The notes beneath the pieces were generated by a model. It saw nothing but the letters and a program-made list of their open reading frames with translations. It made no database searches and was not told the origin of the DNA. Shown here piece by piece: positions 18,498-26,745 of a DNA stretch of 32,037 bases. Each line of letters opens with the position of its first letter. The first letter of the stretch is position 1. Origin of the DNA: Bacteroides sp. (GTDB taxonomy: Bacteria > Bacteroidota > Bacteroidia > Bacteroidales > Muribaculaceae); contig JAMPBC010000013.1 of assembly GCA_023666905.1 (NCBI GenBank), positions 1 through 32,037 on the forward strand. The letters are read 5' to 3'. Made by a program: the position numbers and the translations under genes.

Positions 18498-19031
18498 TTA
18501 TTTTTGGCGCAAGGCCGAGAAGAAGTGCCAGATGGCAATGCCGGTGCTCACAGCCACATTAAGGGAATGCTTGGTGCCGAACTGCGGAATTTCAAGGCAA
18601 ACATCGGCTTGATTCACCACTTCGGGGTCAACTCCGTGCACTTCGTGGCCGGCCACAATGGCATATTTTTCGGTTTCCCGCGGTTGGAATTTGCCTAATT
18701 CAACACTTTCCTTCACCTGCTCGAGGGCACACACAGTGTAGCCACGGCGGCGCAATTCCTGAACGGCCTCAACGCTTGAAGCGAAGTATTCCCACTCCAC
18801 GGAGTCTTCGGCTCCGAGGGCTGTTTTGTGGATTTCCGGCGACGGGGGTGTGGCCGATATGCCGCAAAGCATTATGCGCTCCACCATGAAGGCATCGGAA
18901 GTGCGGAACACGGAACCGATGTTGTTAAGGGACCGCACATTGTCAAGCAGTACCACCAGGGGCAGTTTTTTGCGCCGGCGGTACTGCTCGATGCTGTCGC
19001 GGTTAAGGTCCCGGATGGTTTTCTTTTCCAT
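18498..19031 (-). CDS. SpoU/TrmH-family RNA 2'-O-methyltransferase
   Basis: SPOUT-class methyltransferase of 177 aa using S-adenosylmethionine to methylate a ribose 2'-OH in tRNA or rRNA. All three family motifs are present: motif 1 NNIGSVFRTSDAF, motif 2 IVAGHEVHGVDPEV (His where Asn is more usual in GNExxGV), and motif 3 IPQFGTKHSLNVAVSTGIA with the knot-forming SLNVA. There is no N-terminal substrate-binding extension, so it is a minimal form. The gene follows serS by 12 nt on the same strand and converges with mfd, leaving a 20-nt gap without a recognisable terminator. The RNA target is unknown. Confidence 0.9.
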   Translation of the reverse strand: MEKKTIRDLNRDSIEQYRRRKKLPLVVLLDNVRSLNNIGSVFRTSDAFMVERIMLCGISATPPSPEIHKTALGAEDSVEWEYFASSVEAVQELRRRGYTVCALEQVKESVELGKFQPRETEKYAIVAGHEVHGVDPEVVNQADVCLEIPQFGTKHSLNVAVSTGIAIWHFFSALRQK

Positions 19032-19043
19032 TCGGGGCGCGGG

Positions 19044-20315
19044 TTAGTCAATGATTGAGAAACCGCAGTATTTTTGCAGACATTCGGGCACGCGGATGCC
19101 TTCGGGCGTCTGATTGTTTTCCAGCAACGCAGCCATAATGCGAGGCAGGGCCAGAGCGGAGCCATTGAGGGTGTGGCAGAGGCGGGTCTTTTTGTCCTCG
19201 GCGCGATAACGGCATTTGAGGCGGTTGGCCTGATAAGTCTCGAAGTTGGACACTGACGAAACTTCAAGCCAGCGCTTCTGGGCGGCGGAGTAAACTTCAA
19301 AGTCAAAGGTTATGGCCGAGGTGAAGCTCATGTCGCCACCACAAAGACGAAGAATGTGCCAGGGGAGTCCCAGTTCCTCAAGCAGGTGCTGAACATGGTC
19401 CTTCATCTCTTCCAAAGCCTTGTAGGAGTCTTCAGGACGCTCTATGCGAACAATTTCCACCTTGTCGAACTGATGCAGACGATTCAGGCCGCGCACATCC
19501 TTGCCATAGCTGCCGGCCTCCCGGCGGAAGCAGGCTGAGTAGGCGCAGTTCTTTTTGGGGAGTTGCTCGGCGGGAATAATAACGTCGCGGTAAATGTTGG
19601 TAACGGGCACCTCGGCCGTGGGGATAAGGTAGAGATTATCCTCGTTAACGTAATACATCTGTCCCTCCTTGTCGGGAAGCTGACCTGTGCCGTAGCCCGA
19701 AGCTTCGTTCACCACGTAAGGGGGCTGGATTTCAAGATAACCGGCTTTACCTGCCTCGTCGAGGAAGAACTGGATGAGAGCACGCTGCAGGCGTGCACCT
19801 TTTCCAATGTAAACGGGGAACCCGGCACCGGTAATTTTCACGCCAAGGTCAAAGTCAATCAAGTTGTATTTCTTGGCCAAATCCCAGTGGGGCAGGGCAT
19901 CGGCGGGAAGATCAGGCATCGGGCCACCGGTTTTCTCCACCACATTGTCGGCAGCCGAAGTTCCCTGAGGAACCATGGCGCAGGGAACATTGGGAACGGT
20001 GAGAAGAAGGTTGCGAATCTCGGTTTCAGTGGCGTTAAGTTCGGCGGCAATTGTTTTTTGGTCCTCCTTGATTGCAGCCACGGCCTCCTTCACGGAAGCG
20101 ACCTCATCCTTTTTGCCCTGTTTCATCAGGCCGCCAATCTGAGCGGCGAGCTTGTTGAGTTCAGCAGCTTTGTTATCGTTGTTAAGCTGAAGGCGCTTGC
20201 GTTCGTTATCGAGATTGATAACGCGGTCAATAACCTCCTTGCCGTCGAAACCTTTCACGGCAAGACGCTCCACAATAAGCGCGGGATTTTCCTTTATTTG
20301 TTGAAGTGTAAGCAT
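19044..20315 (-). CDS. serS: Seryl-tRNA synthetase
   Basis: Class II synthetase charging tRNA-Ser (and tRNA-Sec where present); 423 aa. The N-terminal ~110 residues form the long antiparallel coiled-coil arm that grips the tRNA (rich in K, E and A). Motif 2 appears as FRREAGSYGKDVRGLNRLHQF and motif 3 as LNGSALALPRIMAALLENNQ; the serine pocket TAEVPVTN is also present. The ATG at 20315 is chosen; the longer frame begins with TTG at 20324. It lies between the YqeY-like gene and the methyltransferase gene with short gaps (28 and 12 nt), suggesting one operon. Confidence 0.97.
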   Translation of the reverse strand: MLTLQQIKENPALIVERLAVKGFDGKEVIDRVINLDNERKRLQLNNDNKAAELNKLAAQIGGLMKQGKKDEVASVKEAVAAIKEDQKTIAAELNATETEIRNLLLTVPNVPCAMVPQGTSAADNVVEKTGGPMPDLPADALPHWDLAKKYNLIDFDLGVKITGAGFPVYIGKGARLQRALIQFFLDEAGKAGYLEIQPPYVVNEASGYGTGQLPDKEGQMYYVNEDNLYLIPTAEVPVTNIYRDVIIPAEQLPKKNCAYSACFRREAGSYGKDVRGLNRLHQFDKVEIVRIERPEDSYKALEEMKDHVQHLLEELGLPWHILRLCGGDMSFTSAITFDFEVYSAAQKRWLEVSSVSNFETYQANRLKCRYRAEDKKTRLCHTLNGSALALPRIMAALLENNQTPEGIRVPECLQKYCGFSIID

Positions 20316-20343
20316 GATTTTCAATTGTTTTATTAGTCAGGCA

Positions 20344-20793
20344 CTATGAGAGAAGTTCACGAACCTTGGCAGAGATAACTTTGCCGTCTGCGCGACCGGC
20401 AAGAGCCTTTGAAGCCACGCCCATCACCTTGCCCATCTGAGCAACAGAGGTGGCGCCCACGGTTGCAATGATATTGCGGAGCTCGGCGGTGAGTTCCTCA
20501 TCGGAAAGCTGCTTGGGAAGATATTCTTCAATAACCTTGGCCTCGGCAAGTTCGTTTTCGGCAAGTTCGGGACGGTTTTGCGAAGCGTAAATCTCGGCTG
20601 TTTCGCGGCGCTGTTTCGCCATTTTGGCAAGAATGCGGGTGGCCTGTTCATCGGTCAGGGTACCGTCGGCACCCTTGGCCGTCTTGGCCTCGAGAAATTC
20701 CTTTTTGATACCTCGGAGAGTTTCAAGGCGCACCTTTTCGCGCGCCAACATGGCCGTTTTGATGTCGGCCGATATTTTGTCAAATAAATCCAT
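20344..20793 (-). CDS. GatB/YqeY domain protein
   Basis: Soluble helical protein of 149 aa from the YqeY family, which shares a domain with the tail of the GatB subunit of the tRNA-dependent amidotransferase. Recognisable features are MDLFDKISADIKTAMLA, LAKMAKQRRE, EYLPKQLSDEEL and MGKVMGVASKALAGRADGK. The family is thought to bind tRNA, but its role is not defined. The ATG at 20793 is chosen because it gives the normal family N terminus and lies downstream of a -7 box (20825-20833); the frame extends to 20850 only through promoter sequence. First gene of the YqeY-serS-methyltransferase unit. Confidence 0.9.
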   Translation of the reverse strand: MDLFDKISADIKTAMLAREKVRLETLRGIKKEFLEAKTAKGADGTLTDEQATRILAKMAKQRRETAEIYASQNRPELAENELAEAKVIEEYLPKQLSDEELTAELRNIIATVGATSVAQMGKVMGVASKALAGRADGKVISAKVRELLS

Positions 20794-20824
20794 GGTGTTT
20801 TTAACCGTTTTTTTGTTGAATGAT

Positions 20825-20833
20825 GCAAAATTA
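20825..20833 (-). promoter_or_regulatory. Bacteroidota -7 element for the YqeY-serS operon
   Basis: On the minus strand this reads TAATTTTGC, an exact TAnnTTTGY match, with transcription starting ~27 nt upstream of the ATG at 20793. A TTG lies 22 nt further upstream, slightly beyond the usual spacing. Confidence 0.5.
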
Positions 20834-20941
20834 AGCAAAAAGAGTGACACAGAGTCAATGTTTGGCGATATATGTTGTACAGATAATTTATTAAGTTATG
20901 TTAAACCTGTGTCAAAAAGCAAATAAATGGCGTAAAATTAT

Positions 20942-20950
20942 TATTTTTGC
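20942..20950 (+). promoter_or_regulatory. Bacteroidota -7 element for the Por-sorted protein gene
   Basis: TATTTTTGC matches TAnnTTTGY. No TTTG is found at the -33 position. A start near 20956 would give an untranslated leader of about 75 nt before the ATG at 21032. Confidence 0.4.
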
Positions 20951-21031
20951 AAACTTAAATCTCAAAAAATCAATTATTTTAGGTTGGCGCTCCAAGTTCC
21001 AGCCACAAACCAACCATCAATAATCAACTAA

Positions 21032-22846
21032 ATGAACAAAATTTTCTCACTCCGGACTCTCGCTCTGGGTTTGGGTTTGACAGCCGCATCAGCATCTATG
21101 GCCGTCGCACCGCAGATTCCCGATGTAGAGAGTTACATCAATTACACAGGTACGTCGTTCGACGCTTATTGGGGACCCGTTTCAGGCGCCAAAAATTATG
21201 TTTTGAACGTGTTTAACAAAGTAGGCGACCCCATTGAGACTTCGGTGGATTTCTCCAATCCCACACCTGCCGAATACTGGACATATACCAGTTCAGGCAC
21301 TCACAAAGCTCCGGACAACAAGGACTACATTCTGCTGAAAGAGGATGGCGACGGCGTTCTTCTTCAACTCCCCGACGGAACCATTGATGATTTTGTTATC
21401 TCCGGTCTGTCAATTGGCTTCAATGGCGACAACATTACCGATGCCAACTCCATTAACCTTTGCATTTCACTTTACGACAACACAGGCCGTGCATGGCGCA
21501 CCGTAACAACCAGCGGATGGGCTTTTGCTATGCAATCCAGCATTCCACTCCGTGAAGCATTCTCAAGCTGGCCAGAGGATGTGGTTGCCATAAGAATTTT
21601 CATTAAGAAATCGGCCGCTCAGGTTAACGGCGAAATTGCACTTACCGGTGCATCTTACACCACCCGCGAGCGTAACTACATTGTGAAAGACTTTGAAACA
21701 CCCGAGTTCATTATCACCGTCAACGGTCTTGACCCCGAGGAAATTTATTACTTCTTCGTGCAGTCACAAAACGCCGCCGGAGAAAAATCCAACCGCTCGG
21801 AACTTGTGAAAGTCGACGGCTTCCTCGCACCTGCATCTACCTCGCACAGCAATGTAACCGAAACCTCCTACACTGCCGAATGGGCACCCTCAGCCAAGGC
21901 CGAGGTTTACTACATTAACCACTATCGCCTTGACAAGGCTGCCGAAGGTGACAATGTGCAATGGACAATGACTGAAACATTCTCCAAAGCTACACAGGGA
22001 ACTATAGACAATCCCGTGACAGTTGAAGACCCCGATGAAATTGCCGATAACCTTGGTTGGCGTGTCTATGGCGGCATTGCAGCCAAAGGTATGTTGGGTT
22101 GCGGAGAAGGCAGCCGTTCATCATCCTTCATGTACACACCGGCATTCGACGCTACTTCAGACGACGGCAAATTCTACACCTACATCCACGCCTTCGGTAC
22201 ACCCGGCCGTAAAATAAACATTATCCGTCAGGACAAATATGGTCCCAACTACACTGCAATCATGAAAACAGTTACGTTTGGAGAAGACGGATGGATTGAT
22301 GAAACACTTGAATGGGAAGACGGTGCAACAAACACCAAGTTCACACTTGAAGAATACTCGGGCGTTGACAAAGACTACTCACAGAAAAATTTCTTCCTGG
22401 ATGAATACAAAGTGGGCATAACACGTAAAGAAGGCGCCATGGACAAGCGCTTCCTCTATCGCCGATACACCGAAGGCCGCAACAACACCAGCTACACCTT
22501 CACCGACCTGCAGCCCGGCTGCTCCTACGGCTTTGAAGTCGAAGCGGGCAAGCTTGACACCGAGGGCGAAGAAATGCTCTCAGCCAAGTCGGAATTCCAC
22601 ACAGTGACATTGCTTGGCGAAGCTGCAATTGACCTCATTGACCGCGACGGCTCAATTGAGTGGAACAATGGCAAACTCGTTACCAACCTCACCGAAGCCG
22701 CAGCTGTGGAAGTGTTCGATTTGAACGGCCGCAAAGTTGCCGGATTCACAGCTCCTGCCGGAGCATCGGAAGTTGACCTTAACTTGCCTGGCGGCACTTA
22801 CGTTGTGGTTGTTGGCAACTCCGCTCACAAATACATTGTGAAATAA
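21032..22846 (+). CDS. Secreted fibronectin-like protein with Por/T9SS-type C-terminal sorting domain
   Basis: Exported protein of 604 aa with no recognised enzymatic motif. Residues 1-25 are a signal peptide (ending SMAVA). Beta-rich repeats resembling fibronectin type III follow: one from ~30 (FDAYWGPVSGAKNYVLNVF), one from ~270 (YTAEWAPSAKAEVYYINHY), and part of one near 485 (TSYTFTDLQPGCSYGFEVEAG). Between them lie jelly-roll-like segments. The last ~70 residues resemble a type A T9SS domain: VEVFDLNGRKVAGF, then LPGGTYVVVVGNSAHKYIVK. Such domains direct secretion through the Por system and surface attachment. Monocistronic, with its own promoter box and a strong terminator. Function unknown; adhesion or glycan binding would be guesses. 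Confidence 0.85.
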   Translation: MNKIFSLRTLALGLGLTAASASMAVAPQIPDVESYINYTGTSFDAYWGPVSGAKNYVLNVFNKVGDPIETSVDFSNPTPAEYWTYTSSGTHKAPDNKDYILLKEDGDGVLLQLPDGTIDDFVISGLSIGFNGDNITDANSINLCISLYDNTGRAWRTVTTSGWAFAMQSSIPLREAFSSWPEDVVAIRIFIKKSAAQVNGEIALTGASYTTRERNYIVKDFETPEFIITVNGLDPEEIYYFFVQSQNAAGEKSNRSELVKVDGFLAPASTSHSNVTETSYTAEWAPSAKAEVYYINHYRLDKAAEGDNVQWTMTETFSKATQGTIDNPVTVEDPDEIADNLGWRVYGGIAAKGMLGCGEGSRSSSFMYTPAFDATSDDGKFYTYIHAFGTPGRKINIIRQDKYGPNYTAIMKTVTFGEDGWIDETLEWEDGATNTKFTLEEYSGVDKDYSQKNFFLDEYKVGITRKEGAMDKRFLYRRYTEGRNNTSYTFTDLQPGCSYGFEVEAGKLDTEGEEMLSAKSEFHTVTLLGEAAIDLIDRDGSIEWNNGKLVTNLTEAAAVEVFDLNGRKVAGFTAPAGASEVDLNLPGGTYVVVVGNSAHKYIVK

Positions 22847-22867
22847 TTCCCCCCATACATATTTTTC

Positions 22868-22904
22868 AAAAAGGGATGCCCGCTTGCGCGGACATCCCTT
22901 TTTT
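22868..22904. terminator. Strong bidirectional intrinsic terminator
   Basis: AAAAAGGGATG (22868-22878) pairs with CATCCCTTTTT (22893-22903), continued inward after one C/A mismatch by CCGC/GCGG around a TTGC loop. A T-run follows on both strands. It ends the Por-sorted protein gene (plus) and probably also the sulfatase operon (minus). Confidence 0.88.
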
Positions 22905-22939
22905 ATTGTCTGATACAATATATATGGGAATTAATGCGG

Positions 22940-24490
22940 TTAGATTTCGTCGGGCCAGGGACAGGGGCGTCCTGTGGCTGTAAACGAGGGTCGGTCAGCT
23001 CCACGTTCGCGCAGCAATTCTCCAAGTCTATGTGAAAGGAATTTCACTGTTTCGGGCTCGGAGGAGGCAAGGTTGTGGAGTTCCGATATGTCAGCAGGGA
23101 TGTTGTAAAGTTCCTTTTCGCCGGTGTCGTAATGATAGATGAGTTTCCAAGGGCCGCGGCGAATGGCTGCGCAGAGATTGATGCCGGGACCTTCGTTTCC
23201 CCACACGTTGGGGAAATTCCACACCAGTTCACGCTCCGCCGGAGTGGTAGCTGTGGAATCGCGCAGCAGAGGCACAAAGCTCACACCATCCACCGGGCGC
23301 GAAGCCTCAGGTTGCCACTCGGCACGGGCCATTTCAAGAATGGTTGGATAAAAATCCTCAATCATCACATAGTTTGAATTAGAGCTGTTTTGAGCCGTTA
23401 CACCGGGCCATTTCACAATAAGCGGTTCGCGGATTCCCCCCTCAAGCAACGAGCCTTTGCCGCTGCGCAACGGAGCGTTTTGGGTGTATATGGGGCCATC
23501 GCGCCACTCGGGTGCAGAAGCCAGCCCGCCATTATCGCTCATAAAAATAATGATGGTGTTATCGGCCCGGCCATTTCGCTCCACCCAGTCCATGATGTCG
23601 CCGAGACTTTTGTCCATCCCTTCCACAAGCGAGGCGTAAGCGGCTTCCTTTGGCGACAATCCTTCGGCAATATATTTGTCGTAGTAACGCGGGTCCTTAT
23701 CAATGGGAATGTGCACGGCATAGTGGGCCATGTAAAGGAAATAGGGTTGGTTGTAGAGTGCTGCCTTGTCAAGAGCCTTAAGGGCTTCCTGAGTGAGTGC
23801 CTCGGTGGCAAAGGTACCCGTACCCCAATATTTTTCCAGGCCGGGAATGGACATGAGCGAAGTTGGGTTGCCATTGTCGTCGTGACCGTAGTTAAGTTCG
23901 CTCAGATAGGTTGCCAGTCCGCCGGCGGCATGTCCGGCAATGTTTTTTTCAAATCCCCAATGCTCGGGAGCCTCTCCGGGAGTGTCTTTGGCTCCGAAAT
24001 GGGCTTTACCCACGTGGATGGTGTGGTAGCCGTTTTGGCGCAGAATGTCGACGAATGAACGCCCCACATAGGAGTGGGGAATACCTTCCACCTGCTGAAC
24101 GCCATTAATGTTCCACTGCGGAAGTGTTATTCCCTCGTGTTGCAGATCGGTTGAGCGGTCGCGCTGCAAAGTCCAGTTGGTAACTCTGTGGCGGGCGTTG
24201 TTGGCACCGGTAATCAAGCTGCATCTTGAGGGCGAGCTGATGCTGCAAGCGTATGCCTGGGTGAATTTGACACCTTGCCGGGCAAGGCGCTCCATGTTGG
24301 GAGTGTGAAACATCCGGTTGTAGGCTGTCACTGAATCGGCAAACGGCACGGATGTGTCCTGCCACCCCATGTCGTCGACCATGAAAAGAATAATGTCGGG
24401 ACGTGACTGCAGGGAATCGGCTCCGGTGGCTGCATTGAGAGCAAGGAGAGAAGGGAGGGTGACCAAAGAGGTCCATTGGCGGTGTTTCAT
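22940..24490 (-). CDS. Exported sulfatase, Ser-type (formylglycine-dependent, S1 family)
   Basis: Arylsulfatase-family hydrolase of 516 aa cleaving sulfate esters, probably from host or dietary glycans, in the periplasm or at the surface. A signal peptide covers the first ~24 residues. Metal-binding Asp39-Asp40 lie in FMVDDMGWQD. The maturation motif is SSPSR at 85-89 followed by CSLITG, with Ser85 as the residue converted to formylglycine by an anaerobic sulfatase-maturating enzyme (not in this window). Further marks are VGKAHFG and FMSDNGG. It is the last gene of a GH3-DUF4919-sulfatase unit, 4 nt after the DUF4919 gene. No SusC/SusD or glycosidase gene is near, so the substrate is not indicated. 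Confidence 0.93.
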   Translation of the reverse strand: MKHRQWTSLVTLPSLLALNAATGADSLQSRPDIILFMVDDMGWQDTSVPFADSVTAYNRMFHTPNMERLARQGVKFTQAYACSISSPSRCSLITGANNARHRVTNWTLQRDRSTDLQHEGITLPQWNINGVQQVEGIPHSYVGRSFVDILRQNGYHTIHVGKAHFGAKDTPGEAPEHWGFEKNIAGHAAGGLATYLSELNYGHDDNGNPTSLMSIPGLEKYWGTGTFATEALTQEALKALDKAALYNQPYFLYMAHYAVHIPIDKDPRYYDKYIAEGLSPKEAAYASLVEGMDKSLGDIMDWVERNGRADNTIIIFMSDNGGLASAPEWRDGPIYTQNAPLRSGKGSLLEGGIREPLIVKWPGVTAQNSSNSNYVMIEDFYPTILEMARAEWQPEASRPVDGVSFVPLLRDSTATTPAERELVWNFPNVWGNEGPGINLCAAIRRGPWKLIYHYDTGEKELYNIPADISELHNLASSEPETVKFLSHRLGELLRERGADRPSFTATGRPCPWPDEI

Positions 24491-24494
24491 TAGG

Positions 24495-25115
24495 TCAGAA
24501 CTGCTTGAAATACATAATAACGTCGTCAGGAACGCCGTCGATGTTCACTCTCACGGCTTCAAGATTTGAAATTTTGGCACGACCGTTAATGGTTGTGGGC
24601 TGGATGTACTTCACAAGAAATTCATCGATGTCCGACGGGCGTAGAACAACGTAAGGACTGTCCTGACTCACTCCCATGCCGGAAGCGAAGATGAGGTCGC
24701 ACACTTGAAGCAAGCGGGTTTGAAGCAAATCAGCGGCCTCCTGATTGTTCAAACTGCGGGCGGCGCCATAGCCGGTGAAAAGCAAATAGAGATTGGCCGG
24801 ATCCTTGGCCAGGGCTTTCCATACCTGTGAAAGGGTGGTAGTGTAATCGCCGGCCGCGTAAGTGCGGTTGATGTCGGGGTAGGTTTGTGTGGCTGAAAAA
24901 CCGGGCTGCAGAGCGGTGCCGTAATAAAGTGCGGCCATGTCGGAAGTGGAGAGTTTCTGTCCGGTGGCAAAGCGGTCGGCCAAAGCCTTGTAAGCACCAT
25001 GGTCCGAGACAGCGGAACTGATTGCCTGCCGGTCAACGTTATATTTGGGATTTGCAGCGAAAACCCCGGCCACAACTGAGGCCGTTATAAGCAGTGATGT
25101 AAGGAAACGTTTCAT
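24495..25115 (-). CDS. DUF4919 family exported protein
   Basis: Exported protein of 206 aa; the signal peptide MKRFLTSLLITASVVAGVFA is followed by ANPKYNVDRQ. The body matches my recollection of DUF4919: MAALYYGTALQPGF, a helical middle with LAKDPANLYLLFTGYGAARSL (possibly TPR-like), and a C-terminal strand pair ending DDVIMYFKQF. The ATG at 25115 is chosen because it opens a signal peptide; the frame extends to 25394 only through the GH3 gene. It sits 10 nt after the GH3 gene and 4 nt before the sulfatase gene. No function is known for the family. Confidence 0.82.
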   Translation of the reverse strand: MKRFLTSLLITASVVAGVFAANPKYNVDRQAISSAVSDHGAYKALADRFATGQKLSTSDMAALYYGTALQPGFSATQTYPDINRTYAAGDYTTTLSQVWKALAKDPANLYLLFTGYGAARSLNNQEAADLLQTRLLQVCDLIFASGMGVSQDSPYVVLRPSDIDEFLVKYIQPTTINGRAKISNLEAVRVNIDGVPDDVIMYFKQF

Positions 25116-25125
25116 AATTAAATGT

Positions 25126-26640
25126 TTACGAGTTATGAGGTTGGTTATATTCAAGCATGGAATCCATGAGATTGCGGTTATTGGCCAGGCGGGGAACTTT
25201 GCGCTGTCCGCCAAGCTTGCCGGTTGCAGCCATCCAGCGTTCAAACAATCCCGGTTGAGCCACAATGACCTCAAGCGGGGCAAGGAAAATATTACCGGAG
25301 CGCTTGGCCTGATAGTCACTGTTTTCCCGAGTGAGAGCCAGGTCCAACAACCGGGCAAACTCATCAATGTTGGCCGGTGGGGTTTCAAATTCAATGAGCC
25401 ACTGGTGATGCCCGCGCGACAAGCCGGTGGTGTAAACCGGGGCAGCCGTGTAGTTGCGCACGCTGCACTGCAATTGCTCGCACACTACGGCCAGGGCTGC
25501 ATCAGTGTTGTGCACCATCACCTCTTCACCAAATGCGTTAATAAAGCTTTTTGTTCGGCCGGCAATGGTAATTCTGAGCGGATTCACGGTTTCAATTTTC
25601 ACAGTGTCGCCAAGCGGAAAACGCCACAAACCGTTTACAGAGGTTATGATCAGCTCGTAAATTTCGCCCTGCTCCACCTCCCATGCCGGAAGAATCCTGT
25701 TGCCGGTCAAAGTGCGGAATTCATAGAAAACACCGCCGTCGATCAACATTCGCATGGCGTGAGAATCGGTTGAATCGGCAATCGCAAAGAACCCTTCGGA
25801 AGCGTTATAGGTTTCAAGATAGCGCATGCGCGAGGGGTCTATGATGGAGTTGTAGATGTTTCTGTACGGTTCAAAGGAAATTCCACCGTGGAAAAAGACC
25901 TCGAGATTAGGCCACACCTCATGAAGCTCGCTCACCCCTTTGCGCGCCATCACTTCCTGGATAACTTTCAGGAACCACGAGGGCACTCCGGAAATGTTGG
26001 TCACATTGCGGTTCAACGAGGCTTCAACAAGCGCCGGAAGTTTTTTGGTCCAATCCTCCATCAGGGCCACTTTTTTGCACGGAATGCGCACTAAATTGGC
26101 AACAGGGTTTATTGCTTCAATGAGATTGGCCGACAAATCACCCACCTTTGCCCGACTGCCGGCAGGAAGGTTCAGTTCGTTTCCAAAGCTGCCGCCGAGA
26201 ATAAAGGCATTGCCCGAAAACAAACGGCTTTGGGGATAAAGGTGCAGATAGTGGCTTATGACATCGCTTCCTCCGCGATAATGGTTGAGTTTGAGCGACA
26301 GGTCGGTGACCGGAATGAACTTGCTTTTACCATCGGAAGTGCCCGATGATTGGGCAAAACGGGTTGTCACTCCGGGCCAAAGCAGATTCCTCTCCCCTGC
26401 AATCATCCTCATCACCAAGGGGCGCAATTCAGCGTAGGAAGTAACATCCACGGCCTTGGCAAAGTCGGCGTAAGAGTTCACTTTGTCCAAATCATGTTCC
26501 CTACCCCACAAACAATGGCGTCCATGAGCCAAGATGCGGCCGAGTTCGCGGCGCTGCAACTGCTCAACGGAATCAACATATCGTTCAATGGCTTTGTAAC
26601 GATGCTCGAAATATGGGCGCAACAAAGGGGTGAAATTCAT
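25126..26640 (-). CDS. GH3-family acyl-adenylate-forming protein
   Basis: Cytoplasmic protein of 504 aa in the GH3 family (named after plant auxin-responsive GH3 amido synthetases), members of the adenylate-forming superfamily that join carboxylic acids to amines. ATP-binding motifs are present: SSGTSDGKSKFIPVT near 110, YNASEGFFA near 285, and YELIITSVNGLWRFPLGD near 335. The C-terminal subdomain (AGRTKSFINAFGEEV) is also typical. The ATG at 26640 is chosen; an upstream in-frame TTG at 26649 is rejected. It is first in the GH3-DUF4919-sulfatase unit. The bacterial substrates are unknown. Confidence 0.9.
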   Translation of the reverse strand: MNFTPLLRPYFEHRYKAIERYVDSVEQLQRRELGRILAHGRHCLWGREHDLDKVNSYADFAKAVDVTSYAELRPLVMRMIAGERNLLWPGVTTRFAQSSGTSDGKSKFIPVTDLSLKLNHYRGGSDVISHYLHLYPQSRLFSGNAFILGGSFGNELNLPAGSRAKVGDLSANLIEAINPVANLVRIPCKKVALMEDWTKKLPALVEASLNRNVTNISGVPSWFLKVIQEVMARKGVSELHEVWPNLEVFFHGGISFEPYRNIYNSIIDPSRMRYLETYNASEGFFAIADSTDSHAMRMLIDGGVFYEFRTLTGNRILPAWEVEQGEIYELIITSVNGLWRFPLGDTVKIETVNPLRITIAGRTKSFINAFGEEVMVHNTDAALAVVCEQLQCSVRNYTAAPVYTTGLSRGHHQWLIEFETPPANIDEFARLLDLALTRENSDYQAKRSGNIFLAPLEVIVAQPGLFERWMAATGKLGGQRKVPRLANNRNLMDSMLEYNQPHNS

Positions 26641-26670
26641 AAAATGCAATATATTTTCTCTGTATGGTGT

Positions 26671-26679
26671 GCGAAGTTA
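26671..26679 (-). promoter_or_regulatory. Candidate -7 element for the GH3-sulfatase operon
   Basis: On the minus strand TAACTTCGC, one mismatch from TAnnTTTGY, about 30 nt upstream of the ATG at 26640. No -33 TTTG was found, so this is weak. Confidence 0.3.
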
Positions 26680-26702
26680 GTAATTTTATGGAAAAATATA
26701 CG

Positions 26703-26711
26703 TAATTTTGC
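26703..26711 (+). promoter_or_regulatory. Bacteroidota -7 element for the lipoprotein-pseudokinase operon
   Basis: TAATTTTGC is an exact TAnnTTTGY match, 34 nt before the ATG at 26746. No clear -33 TTTG is visible. Confidence 0.45.
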
Positions 26712-26745
26712 GAACAATATGCTTGTCATAAATGGTTACATTGTC

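Noticed and set aside
17939..18538. 199-aa open frame on the minus strand
   Set aside because: Covers the mfd C terminus and the methyltransferase tail, with a composition unlike a real protein (rich in Arg, Cys and Pro).
19563..20336. 257-aa open frame on the plus strand
   Set aside because: Antisense to serS, with no recognisable domain or signal; it arises from the codon bias of the real gene.
20845..20914. TGACACAG and CTGTGTCA as an operator pair upstream of the YqeY-like gene
   Set aside because: The 8-bp arms are 54 bp apart, expected by chance at this length.
22525..22797. Small minus-strand open frame over the end of the Por-sorted protein gene
   Set aside because: Antisense shadow with no start context or domain.
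23390..24058. 222-aa open frame on the plus strand
   Set aside because: Antisense to the sulfatase gene; no domain, and no promoter of its own was seen.
25045..25773. 242-aa open frame on the plus strand
   Set aside because: Antisense to the GH3 and DUF4919 genes, both well supported.
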